Positions 45,085-53,813 of a stretch of 64,000 nucleotides of DNA are shown one piece after another. The stretch lies in contig NZ_JTEV01000019.1 of the NCBI RefSeq assembly GCF_000786105.1, positions 62,001 to 126,000 on the forward strand, in the 5' to 3' direction. The position numbers and the translations under genes were made by a program. The notes beneath the pieces are model-generated. The model saw nothing but the letters and a program-made list of their open reading frames with translations, was not told the DNA's origin and did not search any database. Numbering within the stretch: position 1 is the stretch's first letter; the number at the start of each line of letters is the position of its first letter. The stretch is from Bdellovibrio sp. ArHS. GTDB taxonomy: Bacteria; Bdellovibrionota; Bdellovibrionia; Bdellovibrionales; Bdellovibrionaceae.

Positions 45085-46398
45085 TTAGTTGCCTTCTTCT
45101 TTCAAAGAACCAGCTGGAACTTCCTTGATTTTTACAGTCTTTTTCAAGAAATCGATCACTTTTTCTTCAGTGATCATGTAAGTCAAACGGCTTGCTTGCT
45201 CTGGACGACCGTAGAATTCACGGATGCGTGATTCTTCGATATTCGTTTGTTGAGCGTATTCCTGAAATTTCGCATCAAGATCTTCTTTTTTCGCGAACAA
45301 GTCATGCTTCTTAGCGATCGCATCCACTAGGAAAGAAGACTGAATCATTTCCGCCGCTGTTTTTTCGAAGTCGCTGTCCCATTTATCAACATAAGAAGCG
45401 AAATCGTTAGGGCCCATGCCTTGTTCAGTCATGCGCTTTTTGAAGTCTTCAACCAAAGAAGCCTTTTGTTCTTTAAGCAAAGAAGGAGGAACTTCCACTG
45501 GATTTTCTTTAACAAGCTTTTTCAACATACGATTTTTGAAAGCGTCGTCGATACGTTTTTGTTCAGTTTGCTCTAAGTCCTCAGTGATCGTCTTTTTCAA
45601 AGCAGCCAAATCACTTGGGCCGCCCAAAGATTTAATGAATTCGTCATTGAGCTCAGGCAAAACTTTCGCTTTGATCTCGTTCAAAGTCACTTTGAACTCA
45701 ACCGGCTTACCAGCAAGATCTGCGGAGTGGTATGGATCTGGGAATTTCAAAGAAAGAGTTTTAGTTTCTCCTGCTTTCATTCCGACGATACCTTCTTCAA
45801 AACCTTCAATGAATTGTTTTGCGCCCAATTCAAGGTGGTGGTTTGTTCCAGAACCGTTTTCCAAAGGTGCGCCGCCCATGAAGCCTTCGAAATTGATAAC
45901 GGCGATATCGCCCATTTTTACGGCGCGACCTTCAGTAACAGTTTCGAAAGTAGCACGTGAAGAACGGATGTTTTCTAAAACCTGATCAACCTTAGAGTTA
46001 TCAAGTTCGAACTTTTCCTTTTCAACTTCCAAACCTTCGTATTTTTTCAAGTTGATCTCGGGGCGCACGTCAAAGTTTGCAGAGAAAGAAAAATCTTTGT
46101 TTTCAGTTGGGTCGGCAAATTCAAACTCAGGGTAGCTGATGGGCTCAAGCTTGTGTTCGTCCAAAGCCATCGCGTAGTGTTTTTGGACAAGTTCTTGAAC
46201 GACGTCTTGTTTAACACGGTCGCCATAGATGCTTTTGATTGTTGCCAAAGGTGCTTTACCTTTGCGGAATCCCTTGATCGTTACGTCCTTTTGGATGCCA
46301 GAGTAAATTTTATTGAAAGCTGATGCCACGGCAGCCGCAGGCACTTCGATGCTCAATTTGCGGGAAAGATTAGAGACTTTTTCTACATTCGATTTCAT
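45085..46398 (-). CDS. tig: Trigger factor chaperone
   Basis: Trigger factor binds the ribosome exit tunnel and folds nascent chains. The 437-residue protein has the N-terminal ribosome-binding domain with the signature GFRKGKAPLATIKSIYG, a PPIase (FKBP-like) domain around residues 160-240 (MGDIAVINFEGFMGG, FEEGIVGMKAGETKTLSLKF) and a long helical C-terminal domain. Length is normal. The gene stands alone; the divergent ArsA-like genes start at 46513. Confidence 0.96.
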   Translation of the reverse strand: MKSNVEKVSNLSRKLSIEVPAAAVASAFNKIYSGIQKDVTIKGFRKGKAPLATIKSIYGDRVKQDVVQELVQKHYAMALDEHKLEPISYPEFEFADPTENKDFSFSANFDVRPEINLKKYEGLEVEKEKFELDNSKVDQVLENIRSSRATFETVTEGRAVKMGDIAVINFEGFMGGAPLENGSGTNHHLELGAKQFIEGFEEGIVGMKAGETKTLSLKFPDPYHSADLAGKPVEFKVTLNEIKAKVLPELNDEFIKSLGGPSDLAALKKTITEDLEQTEQKRIDDAFKNRMLKKLVKENPVEVPPSLLKEQKASLVEDFKKRMTEQGMGPNDFASYVDKWDSDFEKTAAEMIQSSFLVDAIAKKHDLFAKKEDLDAKFQEYAQQTNIEESRIREFYGRPEQASRLTYMITEEKVIDFLKKTVKIKEVPAGSLKEEGN

Positions 46399-46512
46399 GT
46401 CTTTTTCTCCTAATATAAAACCGATGGATATTAGAAGAGTCCCTGACTGAAGGCAACGCTATCGCGCCGCGTAATGCCTATATTTCCGAGGTCAGCGACA
46501 CTCTTAGAACGT

Positions 46513-47379
46513 ATGAAGCAAGAGATTCACTTTGTGACCGGAAAAGGGGGCGTGGGAAAGTCCGTTATCGCCGCGGCCCTGGCTCTTAAGAAAAGTCGAG
46601 AAGGCAAGAAGGTCCTTTTAGTGGAGCTGGGGGATCAAAGTTTTTACAAAGACTTTTTTGACCTTGCCGAGATCACCTTTAAGCCGACTGAAATCAAAAA
46701 GAATTTGTCTGTCGCACTGTGGACCGGAGAAGCCTGTTTGCAGGAATACGCGCGCCACCTTATCAAGGTCGAGAGCCTGGCAAAATTATTCTTCGAAAAT
46801 GCCGTTATGAGGGCTTTCATCAATGTGGCTCCCGGTCTTCCCGAGTTGGCCATTTTGGGTAAGGTCACTAGCAGTCCTCGCCAGCACGGCCCGCCTTTGC
46901 CCTATGATGTTTTGGTTGTTGATGCTTTCGCAACAGGCCACTTTCTGGCGCTTTTGGAAGCTCCCAAGGGAATGGCGCAGGCAGTGCAGTTCGGTCCCAT
47001 GGGCGAACAAAGTCGCAGCATCGATGCGTGTTTACGAAACCAGGATCTTTGCAAGTATCATATCGTCACGCTGCCTGAGGAACTTCCCGTAAAGGAAGCC
47101 ACAGAGCTTATGCAAAGACTTCAGGCAGAGTTTTCAATCGCCGCCAATCTAATTGTAAATAAGATGATTCAAACTTCAGTATCTGATGAAGAGTTGAAGG
47201 CCACGCAAAACGAAAATTCTGACTTAGCAAAATTCGCTGAATATCTAGAGCATCAAATCGTGCATCAAAGAGATATGTGGAACAAGGCCCAAGAAAAAGC
47301 CACTACGATGAAAGCGATTCCGCTGTACTTTGAAACAGATGCTTGGGCGTTGGTTGAAAAAGTGGGAGACGTTTTATGA
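46513..47379 (+). CDS. ArsA/GET3-like ATPase, first of a pair
   Basis: A 288-residue cytoplasmic P-loop ATPase of the ArsA/GET3 family. It has the deviant Walker A GKGGVGKSVIAAALALKK, a switch-like stretch VVDAFATGHFLALLEAPKGM (family consensus DTAPTGHTLRLL) and the terminal VNKM. No metalloid-binding Cys cluster is seen. In delta-group bacteria such proteins often come in pairs, as here with the next gene (4-base ATGA overlap), suggesting a heterodimer. I chose ATG at 46513; an upstream in-frame ATG at 46474 is possible. Role unknown; a link to membrane or tail-anchored protein handling is speculation. Confidence 0.82.
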   Translation: MKQEIHFVTGKGGVGKSVIAAALALKKSREGKKVLLVELGDQSFYKDFFDLAEITFKPTEIKKNLSVALWTGEACLQEYARHLIKVESLAKLFFENAVMRAFINVAPGLPELAILGKVTSSPRQHGPPLPYDVLVVDAFATGHFLALLEAPKGMAQAVQFGPMGEQSRSIDACLRNQDLCKYHIVTLPEELPVKEATELMQRLQAEFSIAANLIVNKMIQTSVSDEELKATQNENSDLAKFAEYLEHQIVHQRDMWNKAQEKATTMKAIPLYFETDAWALVEKVGDVL

Positions 47380-48455
47380 GTCTCGATATTTTCAATAACA
47401 CGCAAGTTTTGATTTGTGTCGGCAGTGGAGGCGTAGGAAAAACGACCGTTGCGGCTTCGTTGGCCGTGATCGCCGCGAAAGAAGGAAAAAAGGTTTTAGT
47501 CCTGACCATCGATCCGGCTAAGCGGTTGGCGCAGACTCTAGGTATTGAAGGCACCAAAGACATCACACGCGTGCCTAACCAAAACTTCAAGGGGGAAATC
47601 TATGCCTCCGTCATCGATCACAAAAAAACTTTTGATGACTTTGTCGCCCGCGCGGCAAAAAGAAGCGAAGCTGTTCAGAAGATTTATAAGAATCGACTGT
47701 ATCAACAGCTTTCAACCAACTTAAGTGGTTCACAAGAATTTACCGCTCTGGAAAAATTGTATTCCGTCTATGAATCAAAAGAATTTGATCTGATCATCTT
47801 GGACACACCTCCGACGAAACACGCCATTGATTTTCTTCAGGCGCCGCAGAAGTTGTCAGCGCTTTTCCACGAAGGCGTGGCGAAATGGTTCCGCGATCCC
47901 GAAGGAAAAAAATCAGGTTTCTTGGGCCAGCTTTTGCAAACGGGCACTCGACAGGTTTTAAAGATACTTGAAACCCTTACAGGCTCAAATTTCATTCGCG
48001 AGTTGGGCGACTTCTTTCTGAATATAGAACAATGGCAGGGCCAGCTACTGAAGCGCACCGTAGATGTGCATCGCATGCTGGTCTCGCCAACCACGCACTT
48101 CTGTCTGGTGACGGCCTTTGATCAGGCAAAGCTGAAAGAAGCAGAGTATTTTTCACGAGAGATAAAAAAAGGCGGATATCACCTGACCACCGTTGTGTTA
48201 AATCGGGTCTTTCCATATTGGCTGGACCTCCGTTCGGCACAGCAGGATCAAAAAGGTCATGAAGAACTCCTGCGCTTGTACTCGCAAATGCGAAGCTACT
48301 ACAATCAGAAAGAAGTTCTTTATTCGAAGTTCGAAGCAACTATCAAAAAGGACGCACGAGTTTTTCGCATTCCAGATCTGGTCAAGGATATATCTGACCT
48401 GACGGGGCTGGAAGAACTCAGCACGTTGATCGTCGAAGGGGAAAAGAAGCCATGA
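47376..48455 (+). CDS. ArsA/GET3-like ATPase, second of a pair
   Basis: A 359-residue P-loop ATPase of the ArsA/GET3 family. Signatures are VGSGGVGKTTVAASLAVIAA, VLTIDPAKRLAQTLG (switch I) and LIILDTPPTKHAIDFLQAP (switch II). It is more canonical than its upstream partner. No Cys cluster for arsenite. The start overlaps the partner's stop, and its own stop overlaps the following lipoprotein gene (ATGA), so three products are made in coupled fashion, suggesting a complex or shared process at the membrane. Confidence 0.85.
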   Translation: MSLDIFNNTQVLICVGSGGVGKTTVAASLAVIAAKEGKKVLVLTIDPAKRLAQTLGIEGTKDITRVPNQNFKGEIYASVIDHKKTFDDFVARAAKRSEAVQKIYKNRLYQQLSTNLSGSQEFTALEKLYSVYESKEFDLIILDTPPTKHAIDFLQAPQKLSALFHEGVAKWFRDPEGKKSGFLGQLLQTGTRQVLKILETLTGSNFIRELGDFFLNIEQWQGQLLKRTVDVHRMLVSPTTHFCLVTAFDQAKLKEAEYFSREIKKGGYHLTTVVLNRVFPYWLDLRSAQQDQKGHEELLRLYSQMRSYYNQKEVLYSKFEATIKKDARVFRIPDLVKDISDLTGLEELSTLIVEGEKKP

Positions 48456-49576
48456 AAAAGTATTTGATCCTTTTGCCAATCGTCCTTGGTGGTTGCGCCA
48501 CTTTGCTCGGACAGCGTCCGGCGACTGAGGCAGAACAAGCCGCGCTCCTTGCAAAAAAAGCCGCAGAGGAAGCGGAAATTAAGAACGCGGAAAAAGTTTT
48601 GGAAATAGGCCGCTTTAAAGAAGCGCAAATTCTTTTTAAGGATTTCTACGGACGTCATCAACAATCATCATATTATCAAGCAGCTCGTCTTGGTGAAGCC
48701 GATGCTCTGCATGGCATGGAAGAGTACCAAAAAGCGGCGGCCTTGTACCGCGACATTTATCTGCGGACGATTCAAGAACAACCCGATATTGCCGCTTTAG
48801 CTCTTTATAAAATGTCTTTTACGTATGAGGCTTTGGGCGAAGATGACAAAACAATTGCCGCCCTTCTCGATGCAAAAAAATTAAGTGACCAACTGCCTGT
48901 CGAAGTTGCTGAGGCGGAAATTCCGGCCCGCTTGGCAGCCATTTACGGTCGTCAGGGACGCGAGCAAGAAGCTGTAGATTATTTGGGACAAGCAGATAAG
49001 GGTGTTGCGAAGGTGATGCAGCAACAACGCACACAGGTTCAGCCAGGGTGGTTAGCGAAAACCTATTTCCAAATGGGATTGGTTTCGACAAATCAACTTT
49101 CGGAACAGAATTTTTCTGACTTTGCGCAAGGGCAAAGATGGATTCAAGTGTATTTGTTCAAAGCGATGAAACAGGATGACGAAACGTGGTCAGCCCGCGC
49201 CCAGGAAGAGCTCCAAAAAATCTATCGCGATCTTTTTACTCAAGTTGAGTCATCGCAGAATCGTGACATGCAAAGTCGCATGGGTGGGGACCTTTTGGAT
49301 CTGATGGATCAGGCAGAACTCTACAAACCCATTCTTGGCCAAAAAGAAACTTCATATGAGAAAAGCTTCTTTTCGTATCTAGTGGAAGTTAGAAAGAAAT
49401 TAGACAAGGTCTTATATGGCAGCGGTGAAACAATGTCGTTGACCGAAGAGTCGCAACGTCTGAACAGCATTAAGCGGGCCGGCCGAGTCAAAGCGGACTC
49501 GCTCTTGCCAGAGGAGAAGAAGTCGCCTATACCTCTTCCTCCCAAAGTTGTCCCCGAAGAAGATCCCAATCTGTAG
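48452..49576 (+). CDS. Lipoprotein with TPR-like repeats
   Basis: A 374-residue exported lipoprotein. The lipobox is clear: LPIVLGGCATLLG (Cys at residue 15). A helical mature part contains tetratricopeptide-like units (AEKVLEIGRFKEAQILFKDF-type pattern, EYQKAAALYRDIYLRT, DKTIAALLDAKKLSD), which usually bind partner proteins. The C-terminus is Pro-rich and charged. It is translationally coupled to the two ArsA-like ATPases upstream. It probably sits on a membrane facing the periplasm; the inner or outer leaflet cannot be told. Function unknown. Confidence 0.75.
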   Translation: MKKYLILLPIVLGGCATLLGQRPATEAEQAALLAKKAAEEAEIKNAEKVLEIGRFKEAQILFKDFYGRHQQSSYYQAARLGEADALHGMEEYQKAAALYRDIYLRTIQEQPDIAALALYKMSFTYEALGEDDKTIAALLDAKKLSDQLPVEVAEAEIPARLAAIYGRQGREQEAVDYLGQADKGVAKVMQQQRTQVQPGWLAKTYFQMGLVSTNQLSEQNFSDFAQGQRWIQVYLFKAMKQDDETWSARAQEELQKIYRDLFTQVESSQNRDMQSRMGGDLLDLMDQAELYKPILGQKETSYEKSFFSYLVEVRKKLDKVLYGSGETMSLTEESQRLNSIKRAGRVKADSLLPEEKKSPIPLPPKVVPEEDPNL

Positions 49577-49598
49577 GAATAAGATCGAAGGAGAATCC

Positions 49599-50864
49599 AT
49601 GGCGAAACTAACGCTACACAAACAAACTCTCGCCAATATGAATGAAATTTGCGCGTGGTTTTCATCTAAGACCTCGAATCTTTCATACCCTATTTATTCA
49701 AGTTATGACATTCGTGATTCGGGCTACAAAGTATCCAATGTCGACGCGAACATTTTTCCGGCTGGTTTCAATAACATTTGCCCCACGGACAAAGAGACCT
49801 CGATTGGTTTGATGAATAAATACATCGTCAAACACTATGGCGCCGACGTAAAAAACATTCTGCTCGTGACAGAGGAGCACACCAACAACGCTTTTTACTG
49901 GGAAAACGTTCACACGATTCGCAATCTTATTGAGGCCAGCGGTCGTACAGTCAAGGTTGCGATTCCCCGAGAGCTGCCGGAACCCTTAAAGCTAACAAGT
50001 TCTGCGGGCAACGAAGTGACGGTTCATTCCGCTTTGAAAGAAGGCGAACTTTTAAAAACCTTCAAGCCGGATCTTATCATCAGCAACAATGACTTTTCTG
50101 AAGCCTATGAAGATTGGGCGAAGACGGTCACTGACTTTCCGATGAACCCACCGCGCGAGTTGGGTTGGTATCAGCGCAAAAAAAGCACGTACTTTAAATA
50201 CTACAACGAGCTTGTGAATGAGTTTGCCGCGATCACAAAAATTGACCCATTTCTTTTGAGAGTCGAAACGGAATTGTTTGAACACTTCGATATTGGCGAT
50301 GAGAAAAGCCGGGAAGAGTTGGCCGCGCGGGTGGATGCCATGTTGGCGCACTTAAAAGCGGAATATCAAAAACGCGGCATCAATCAAGAGCCCTTCGTTT
50401 TTGTGAAGAACAACGCCGGAACCTATGGCTTGGCGGTCATTCGGGTCGGCTCTGGCGCCGAAGTGAAAGAATGGTCTTATAAGTCTCGCAAAAAGATGAA
50501 AGCGGCCAAGGGCGGCCGTGATGTGGAAGAAGTCATTATCCAAGAGGGCATTCCCTCGGTGGTTCAGGCAGATGGCGCCAGCGCGGAACCTGTCATTTAC
50601 ATGATCGGCAGCGAGTTGGCCGGCGGGTTCTTGCGCACTCACGCGGAAAAAAGCTCTACCGACAGCCTCAACAGCCCAGGGGCAGTTTATAAAAGATTGT
50701 GTGTTTCCGATTTGGCGATCAACACGCCAGGCTGTCCGCAAGAAAACGTCTACGGTTGGACTGCAAAGTTAGGTTTGTTGGCGATTGCTCACGAAGCTCA
50801 AGAACTGAATGCCGTTTTCAAAGGATATCAGCCCTCGAGCATGTGTGACAAAAAGGACATCTAA
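49599..50864 (+). CDS. gshA: Glutamate-cysteine ligase, ATP-grasp type
   Basis: The 421-residue protein resembles the gshA family first seen in Acidithiobacillus (TIGR02049), which makes gamma-glutamylcysteine for glutathione. Features are the ISNNDFSEAYEDW stretch, LGWYQRKKSTYFKYYNEL and FVFVKNNAGTYGLAVIRVGS, the ATP-grasp-like nucleotide region. It is unrelated in sequence to E. coli GshA. The ATG at 49599 has AAGGAG eight bases upstream; the frame opens earlier but the longer form overlaps the lipoprotein gene. Its stop overlaps the convergent 50861 gene (CTAA). I base the family name on memory, not a search. Confidence 0.7.
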   Translation: MAKLTLHKQTLANMNEICAWFSSKTSNLSYPIYSSYDIRDSGYKVSNVDANIFPAGFNNICPTDKETSIGLMNKYIVKHYGADVKNILLVTEEHTNNAFYWENVHTIRNLIEASGRTVKVAIPRELPEPLKLTSSAGNEVTVHSALKEGELLKTFKPDLIISNNDFSEAYEDWAKTVTDFPMNPPRELGWYQRKKSTYFKYYNELVNEFAAITKIDPFLLRVETELFEHFDIGDEKSREELAARVDAMLAHLKAEYQKRGINQEPFVFVKNNAGTYGLAVIRVGSGAEVKEWSYKSRKKMKAAKGGRDVEEVIIQEGIPSVVQADGASAEPVIYMIGSELAGGFLRTHAEKSSTDSLNSPGAVYKRLCVSDLAINTPGCPQENVYGWTAKLGLLAIAHEAQELNAVFKGYQPSSMCDKKDI

Positions 50865-52114
50865 AAACACGCGGGAAGTTCTGTGTCCAGTCGTCCCGTT
50901 TCCCCTATCGAGACTATCGTGTCGGTTCCGTAGGGTTGTGGAATGAACTGGACTGAATTATTGAGGGGATTGCGACAGGCGGAGCCGCCCAAACCCAAAG
51001 CACGCAAATTCAGCTGTTCATCAAATTCAAAATAACTTTCACCAAAGGTCTGCGCGAAGGGATTCCAGTAGGAAGCGTAATTCACTTCGCCATATTTGAA
51101 CTGCATCGGGGTTGACGGACTGACGGCGCCTCGGATGGTCACAAGATGACCGTTTTGATGAAAGACCCAATCCGTGCCCGTCACAGTAAAGCGGCCCTTT
51201 TCTGTAGCGTATTCCATAAATGGCAGCGCACACTCAGATTGTCTTGCAAATTCAGGCGCAACACGAAGAGTTTTAAATTTTCCTGAAGATTGAAAAGTCA
51301 CGACGCCCAAGTCCCTTTCATCCGACAGGCAAACAAACTTCACATTGTCGAACTCGAAAGCCTGTTTCCCGGCTAAGACAGCGGCTGCGATAAAGTCGGA
51401 TTTTTCAAAATAAAGCGCATTGGATTGCCAATAGCCCGCGGCATCTGCGGCGCCTAATGAAAGAACCAAACCGTTATAGGTATAGGTCGTGAAATGCAGC
51501 TCTTGCAGAATTTGGATATAGTCAGAAAGCGACAGGCCTTCAAATCCGTGCAAATGGACAAGTCCATTGAACATGCGGATTCTTTCTGAAGTCATTTCGC
51601 TGGTTCGAGCCGTCATGAATTCCCGATAAACGATTTCATGCAAAACCAAAGCGGCTTGTTGATTGATATCAAGCTGATTCCATAAAGCAGTGTCTATGAT
51701 ATAGCGATGCTGGTTTAGAGCCGATGGATTTCTTTGGAAGATGACCTGCTTAAGCTGACAATTTGCAGGCAGGGATACGTAGCCCAAATCAGGTGTTTGA
51801 ACCAGCTCTGTAGAAGGGGTCAGAGCGGTGGATTCTAAGAAAAAATTCTGCGCCCAGGAGTGATAAAGTGAGGCGCGCTGGGCATCTACTTTTTCCAGGC
51901 GCGCAATCAGATCATGAACCTTTTCAATGACGTCGAATTGCTGAGAATAAATAAGAGCTCGACCGCTACGTTGACGGGCTTCGTGAATATCCAAAACCAC
52001 AGGAGCTTGTCCTTCGCAAAAAAGGACAAAACCCGCATTCCCACGATCATACCAGTTGTTTGCCCATGCCGAGGTGCTCGCCAAAAAAAAGAAAGTAAGC
52101 AGCCAGATTTTCAT
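50861..52114 (-). CDS. Secreted protein coupled to a TIGR02147 regulator
   Basis: A 417-residue exported protein of unknown function, with a signal peptide ending near STSAWA. The mature part shows VALDIHEARQRSG-like and LVLHEIVYREFMTARTSEM segments; the HEIVYRE helix resembles an HExxH-like helix but lacks the second His, so a protease call is not justified. C-terminal half looks beta-rich, with two or three cysteines. Its start codon shares one base with the stop of the upstream TIGR02147 gene (TAATG), so the two are coupled. Such regulator-plus-secreted-protein pairs are a recurrent layout in Bdellovibrio-type genomes, as far as I recall. Confidence 0.7.
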   Translation of the reverse strand: MKIWLLTFFFLASTSAWANNWYDRGNAGFVLFCEGQAPVVLDIHEARQRSGRALIYSQQFDVIEKVHDLIARLEKVDAQRASLYHSWAQNFFLESTALTPSTELVQTPDLGYVSLPANCQLKQVIFQRNPSALNQHRYIIDTALWNQLDINQQAALVLHEIVYREFMTARTSEMTSERIRMFNGLVHLHGFEGLSLSDYIQILQELHFTTYTYNGLVLSLGAADAAGYWQSNALYFEKSDFIAAAVLAGKQAFEFDNVKFVCLSDERDLGVVTFQSSGKFKTLRVAPEFARQSECALPFMEYATEKGRFTVTGTDWVFHQNGHLVTIRGAVSPSTPMQFKYGEVNYASYWNPFAQTFGESYFEFDEQLNLRALGLGGSACRNPLNNSVQFIPQPYGTDTIVSIGETGRLDTELPACF

Positions 52115-52863
52115 TATTTGCCCACCTTCGTGACTGGGAAAAGCTGTACGTTCAAATTATAGACGTCTGTTTTTGGTCCTTGAGTCATCAAGGTGGCCAT
52201 CTTGCGGCGGAAATTTCTGATCAGTCTTTTCGCTTCGGGAATCTTTTTTCGATTCATGGGGAAAGTGATGGAGGTCACATCTCGCAGATCCAGTGGCACG
52301 CGATCCATATTGTCCAGAACTTGAGTGATGGATTGTTTGTGGGACCGTCGCAAGGACTCTGAAGGAATATTGTGAGTTGTTTCTAGCTGCTTCTTTGTGA
52401 CGATGAATTTTCCGTTTTCAACGGATAGAAGCCCTAGGCGGCGAAGACGATCAATGGCGGCATGGGCTACCTCAACGGGTATATTCAAACGATCCGCTAT
52501 CCAACCCGCGTGAGGTTGGAAGGTTTTGACGGGAACCAGAGCAAGTATTGCGAAGTGATACCAATCGCAGATAACGCCGAATTCGTCTTCTTTCAACTGC
52601 CCTTCTGGTAAAAGGGTTTTTATCTTTTGTTTATCGAATTCGATCAGATTTTTCAGATGTTCAAAATCCGCCTCGGTCATCCCCAGGCCTTTGATGATTT
52701 GTCGTCCTGCGGTTTGTGTCATGATTCTACGTCCATTGATATAATCGCTAAGACGACTTGAAGGAATGCCCAGAATTTTTGCGAACTGCGCATTGGTCAG
52801 CGCGGGAGAAATAGATCTGCGGCGTTGATATTCATTCAATAGAAATTCAGAGGTCTTGTTCAT
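52114..52863 (-). CDS. TIGR02147-type transcriptional regulator
   Basis: A 249-residue cytoplasmic protein. The N-terminus is a Cro/C1-type HTH (LTNAQFAKILGIPSSRLSDY, INGRRIMTQTAGRQIIKGL), and the rest fits the DUF4423/TIGR02147 fold: WYHFAILALVPVKTFQPHAG, then a winged-helix-like IPVEVAHAAIDRLRRLGLL, and RDVTSITFPMNRKKIPEAKR. These proteins are abundant in Fibrobacter and Bdellovibrio and are presumed regulators. The next gene is translationally coupled to it, so it may control its own operon; no operator was identified. Confidence 0.85.
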   Translation of the reverse strand: MNKTSEFLLNEYQRRRSISPALTNAQFAKILGIPSSRLSDYINGRRIMTQTAGRQIIKGLGMTEADFEHLKNLIEFDKQKIKTLLPEGQLKEDEFGVICDWYHFAILALVPVKTFQPHAGWIADRLNIPVEVAHAAIDRLRRLGLLSVENGKFIVTKKQLETTHNIPSESLRRSHKQSITQVLDNMDRVPLDLRDVTSITFPMNRKKIPEAKRLIRNFRRKMATLMTQGPKTDVYNLNVQLFPVTKVGK

Positions 52864-53108
52864 GGTCTAGGTTTAATACCAGGACCGAAGAGCCAGTCAA
52901 AGGTGAAATAGGTCAAAGGAAGCTGAGCCTTTATCGCACTGGTAATTACCGCCTTTTAAGAGAATTTCAGCAGGACCTGGCATCTTAGAAGAAAAATTTT
53001 CACAGTGTTCAAGTCTCATTTCGGCCCGACTATAGACCAGAGGCGGAAGAATTCCCAAGACCTGAGAGGGCTGCATGCTATCCTACAAGAAAGAGGGACA
53101 GCAAATTT

Positions 53109-53741
53109 ATGAGAAAGTTTTATGGTATTTTTGCGCTGTTTGTTCTGTGCTTTGTATTTGGGTACGGACACATGCATTTCAATACAGATAAACCCCCAAT
53201 ATACAGGGACCCTGCCGCGATCAGAAACAATTTCGACTTCTCTCATCTTCGTGGAGACAAGTTGAACGAAGCCGTAAAGCAACGTCTTCTGACGGGTATG
53301 GAGTTTCGTAAGACACCAACCGGGGCGGGAATTGGCCTGGGACACTTTGTCTTTGTAAACGAGAATGGTGAAAAACGTTTAGCGTGTCAGGAATTCGGAA
53401 CGGTTTCCATCAGTTTTGAGGCCGAAGGCGTTTCGGTTGCCGGTGATAAACCATTGATGGAAGTGGAAGGCCGTTGTGAGTTCTCTCCCGACATGTCTAA
53501 GATCAACCCATTGAATATTCCCATTGCGAAGATTGTCGGCGAGCGCCCTGGGGACGGCGAATTTCAATTCAACGAGGGCTCGATGATCACTGTTCGATTT
53601 ACGAATCTTCCTGAAGAATGGCCGCGCACATGGCTTCTTAAATCTGTGAAGCTTGTGAATGAAAAGCAGTCTGAAGCACTTGTGATCGAAAGTGACGAGG
53701 TCGCCAGATACTTGGGACACCCTATGGTGTTTAGCTGGTAA
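53109..53741 (+). CDS. Membrane-anchored protein of unknown function
   Basis: A 210-residue protein with one N-terminal hydrophobic segment (FYGIFALFVLCFVFGYG), either a signal anchor or a signal peptide without clear cleavage site. The rest is a periplasmic domain with a beta-like pattern (GHFVFVNENGEKRLACQEFG, TVSISFEAEGVSVAGDKP, GRCEFSPDMSKI) and one cysteine pair that might be oxidised. No family recognised. It stands alone, between the regulator operon and a bidirectional terminator. Confidence 0.7.
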   Translation: MRKFYGIFALFVLCFVFGYGHMHFNTDKPPIYRDPAAIRNNFDFSHLRGDKLNEAVKQRLLTGMEFRKTPTGAGIGLGHFVFVNENGEKRLACQEFGTVSISFEAEGVSVAGDKPLMEVEGRCEFSPDMSKINPLNIPIAKIVGERPGDGEFQFNEGSMITVRFTNLPEEWPRTWLLKSVKLVNEKQSEALVIESDEVARYLGHPMVFSW

Positions 53742-53760
53742 CAATCAGTTTTGAAAAATA

Positions 53761-53795
53761 AAAAACCCCTCTTGAGATCTTCAAGAGGGGTTTTT
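53761..53795. terminator. Bidirectional terminator
   Basis: AAAAACCCCTCTTGA and TCAAGAGGGGTTTTT form a perfect 15-base stem with a five-base loop. T runs occur at the end of each strand. It separates the convergent 53109 gene and pepA. Confidence 0.95.
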
Positions 53796-53813
53796 CGTTT
53801 CTGTCATCTAATC

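Noticed and set aside
46513-48455. Arsenite efflux function for the ArsA-like pair
   Set aside because: No metal-binding cysteine cluster and no arsB/arsR genes nearby.
51600-51670. HEIVYRE helix of the 50861 protein as a metalloprotease site
   Set aside because: The second His of HExxH is missing and no downstream ligand is evident.
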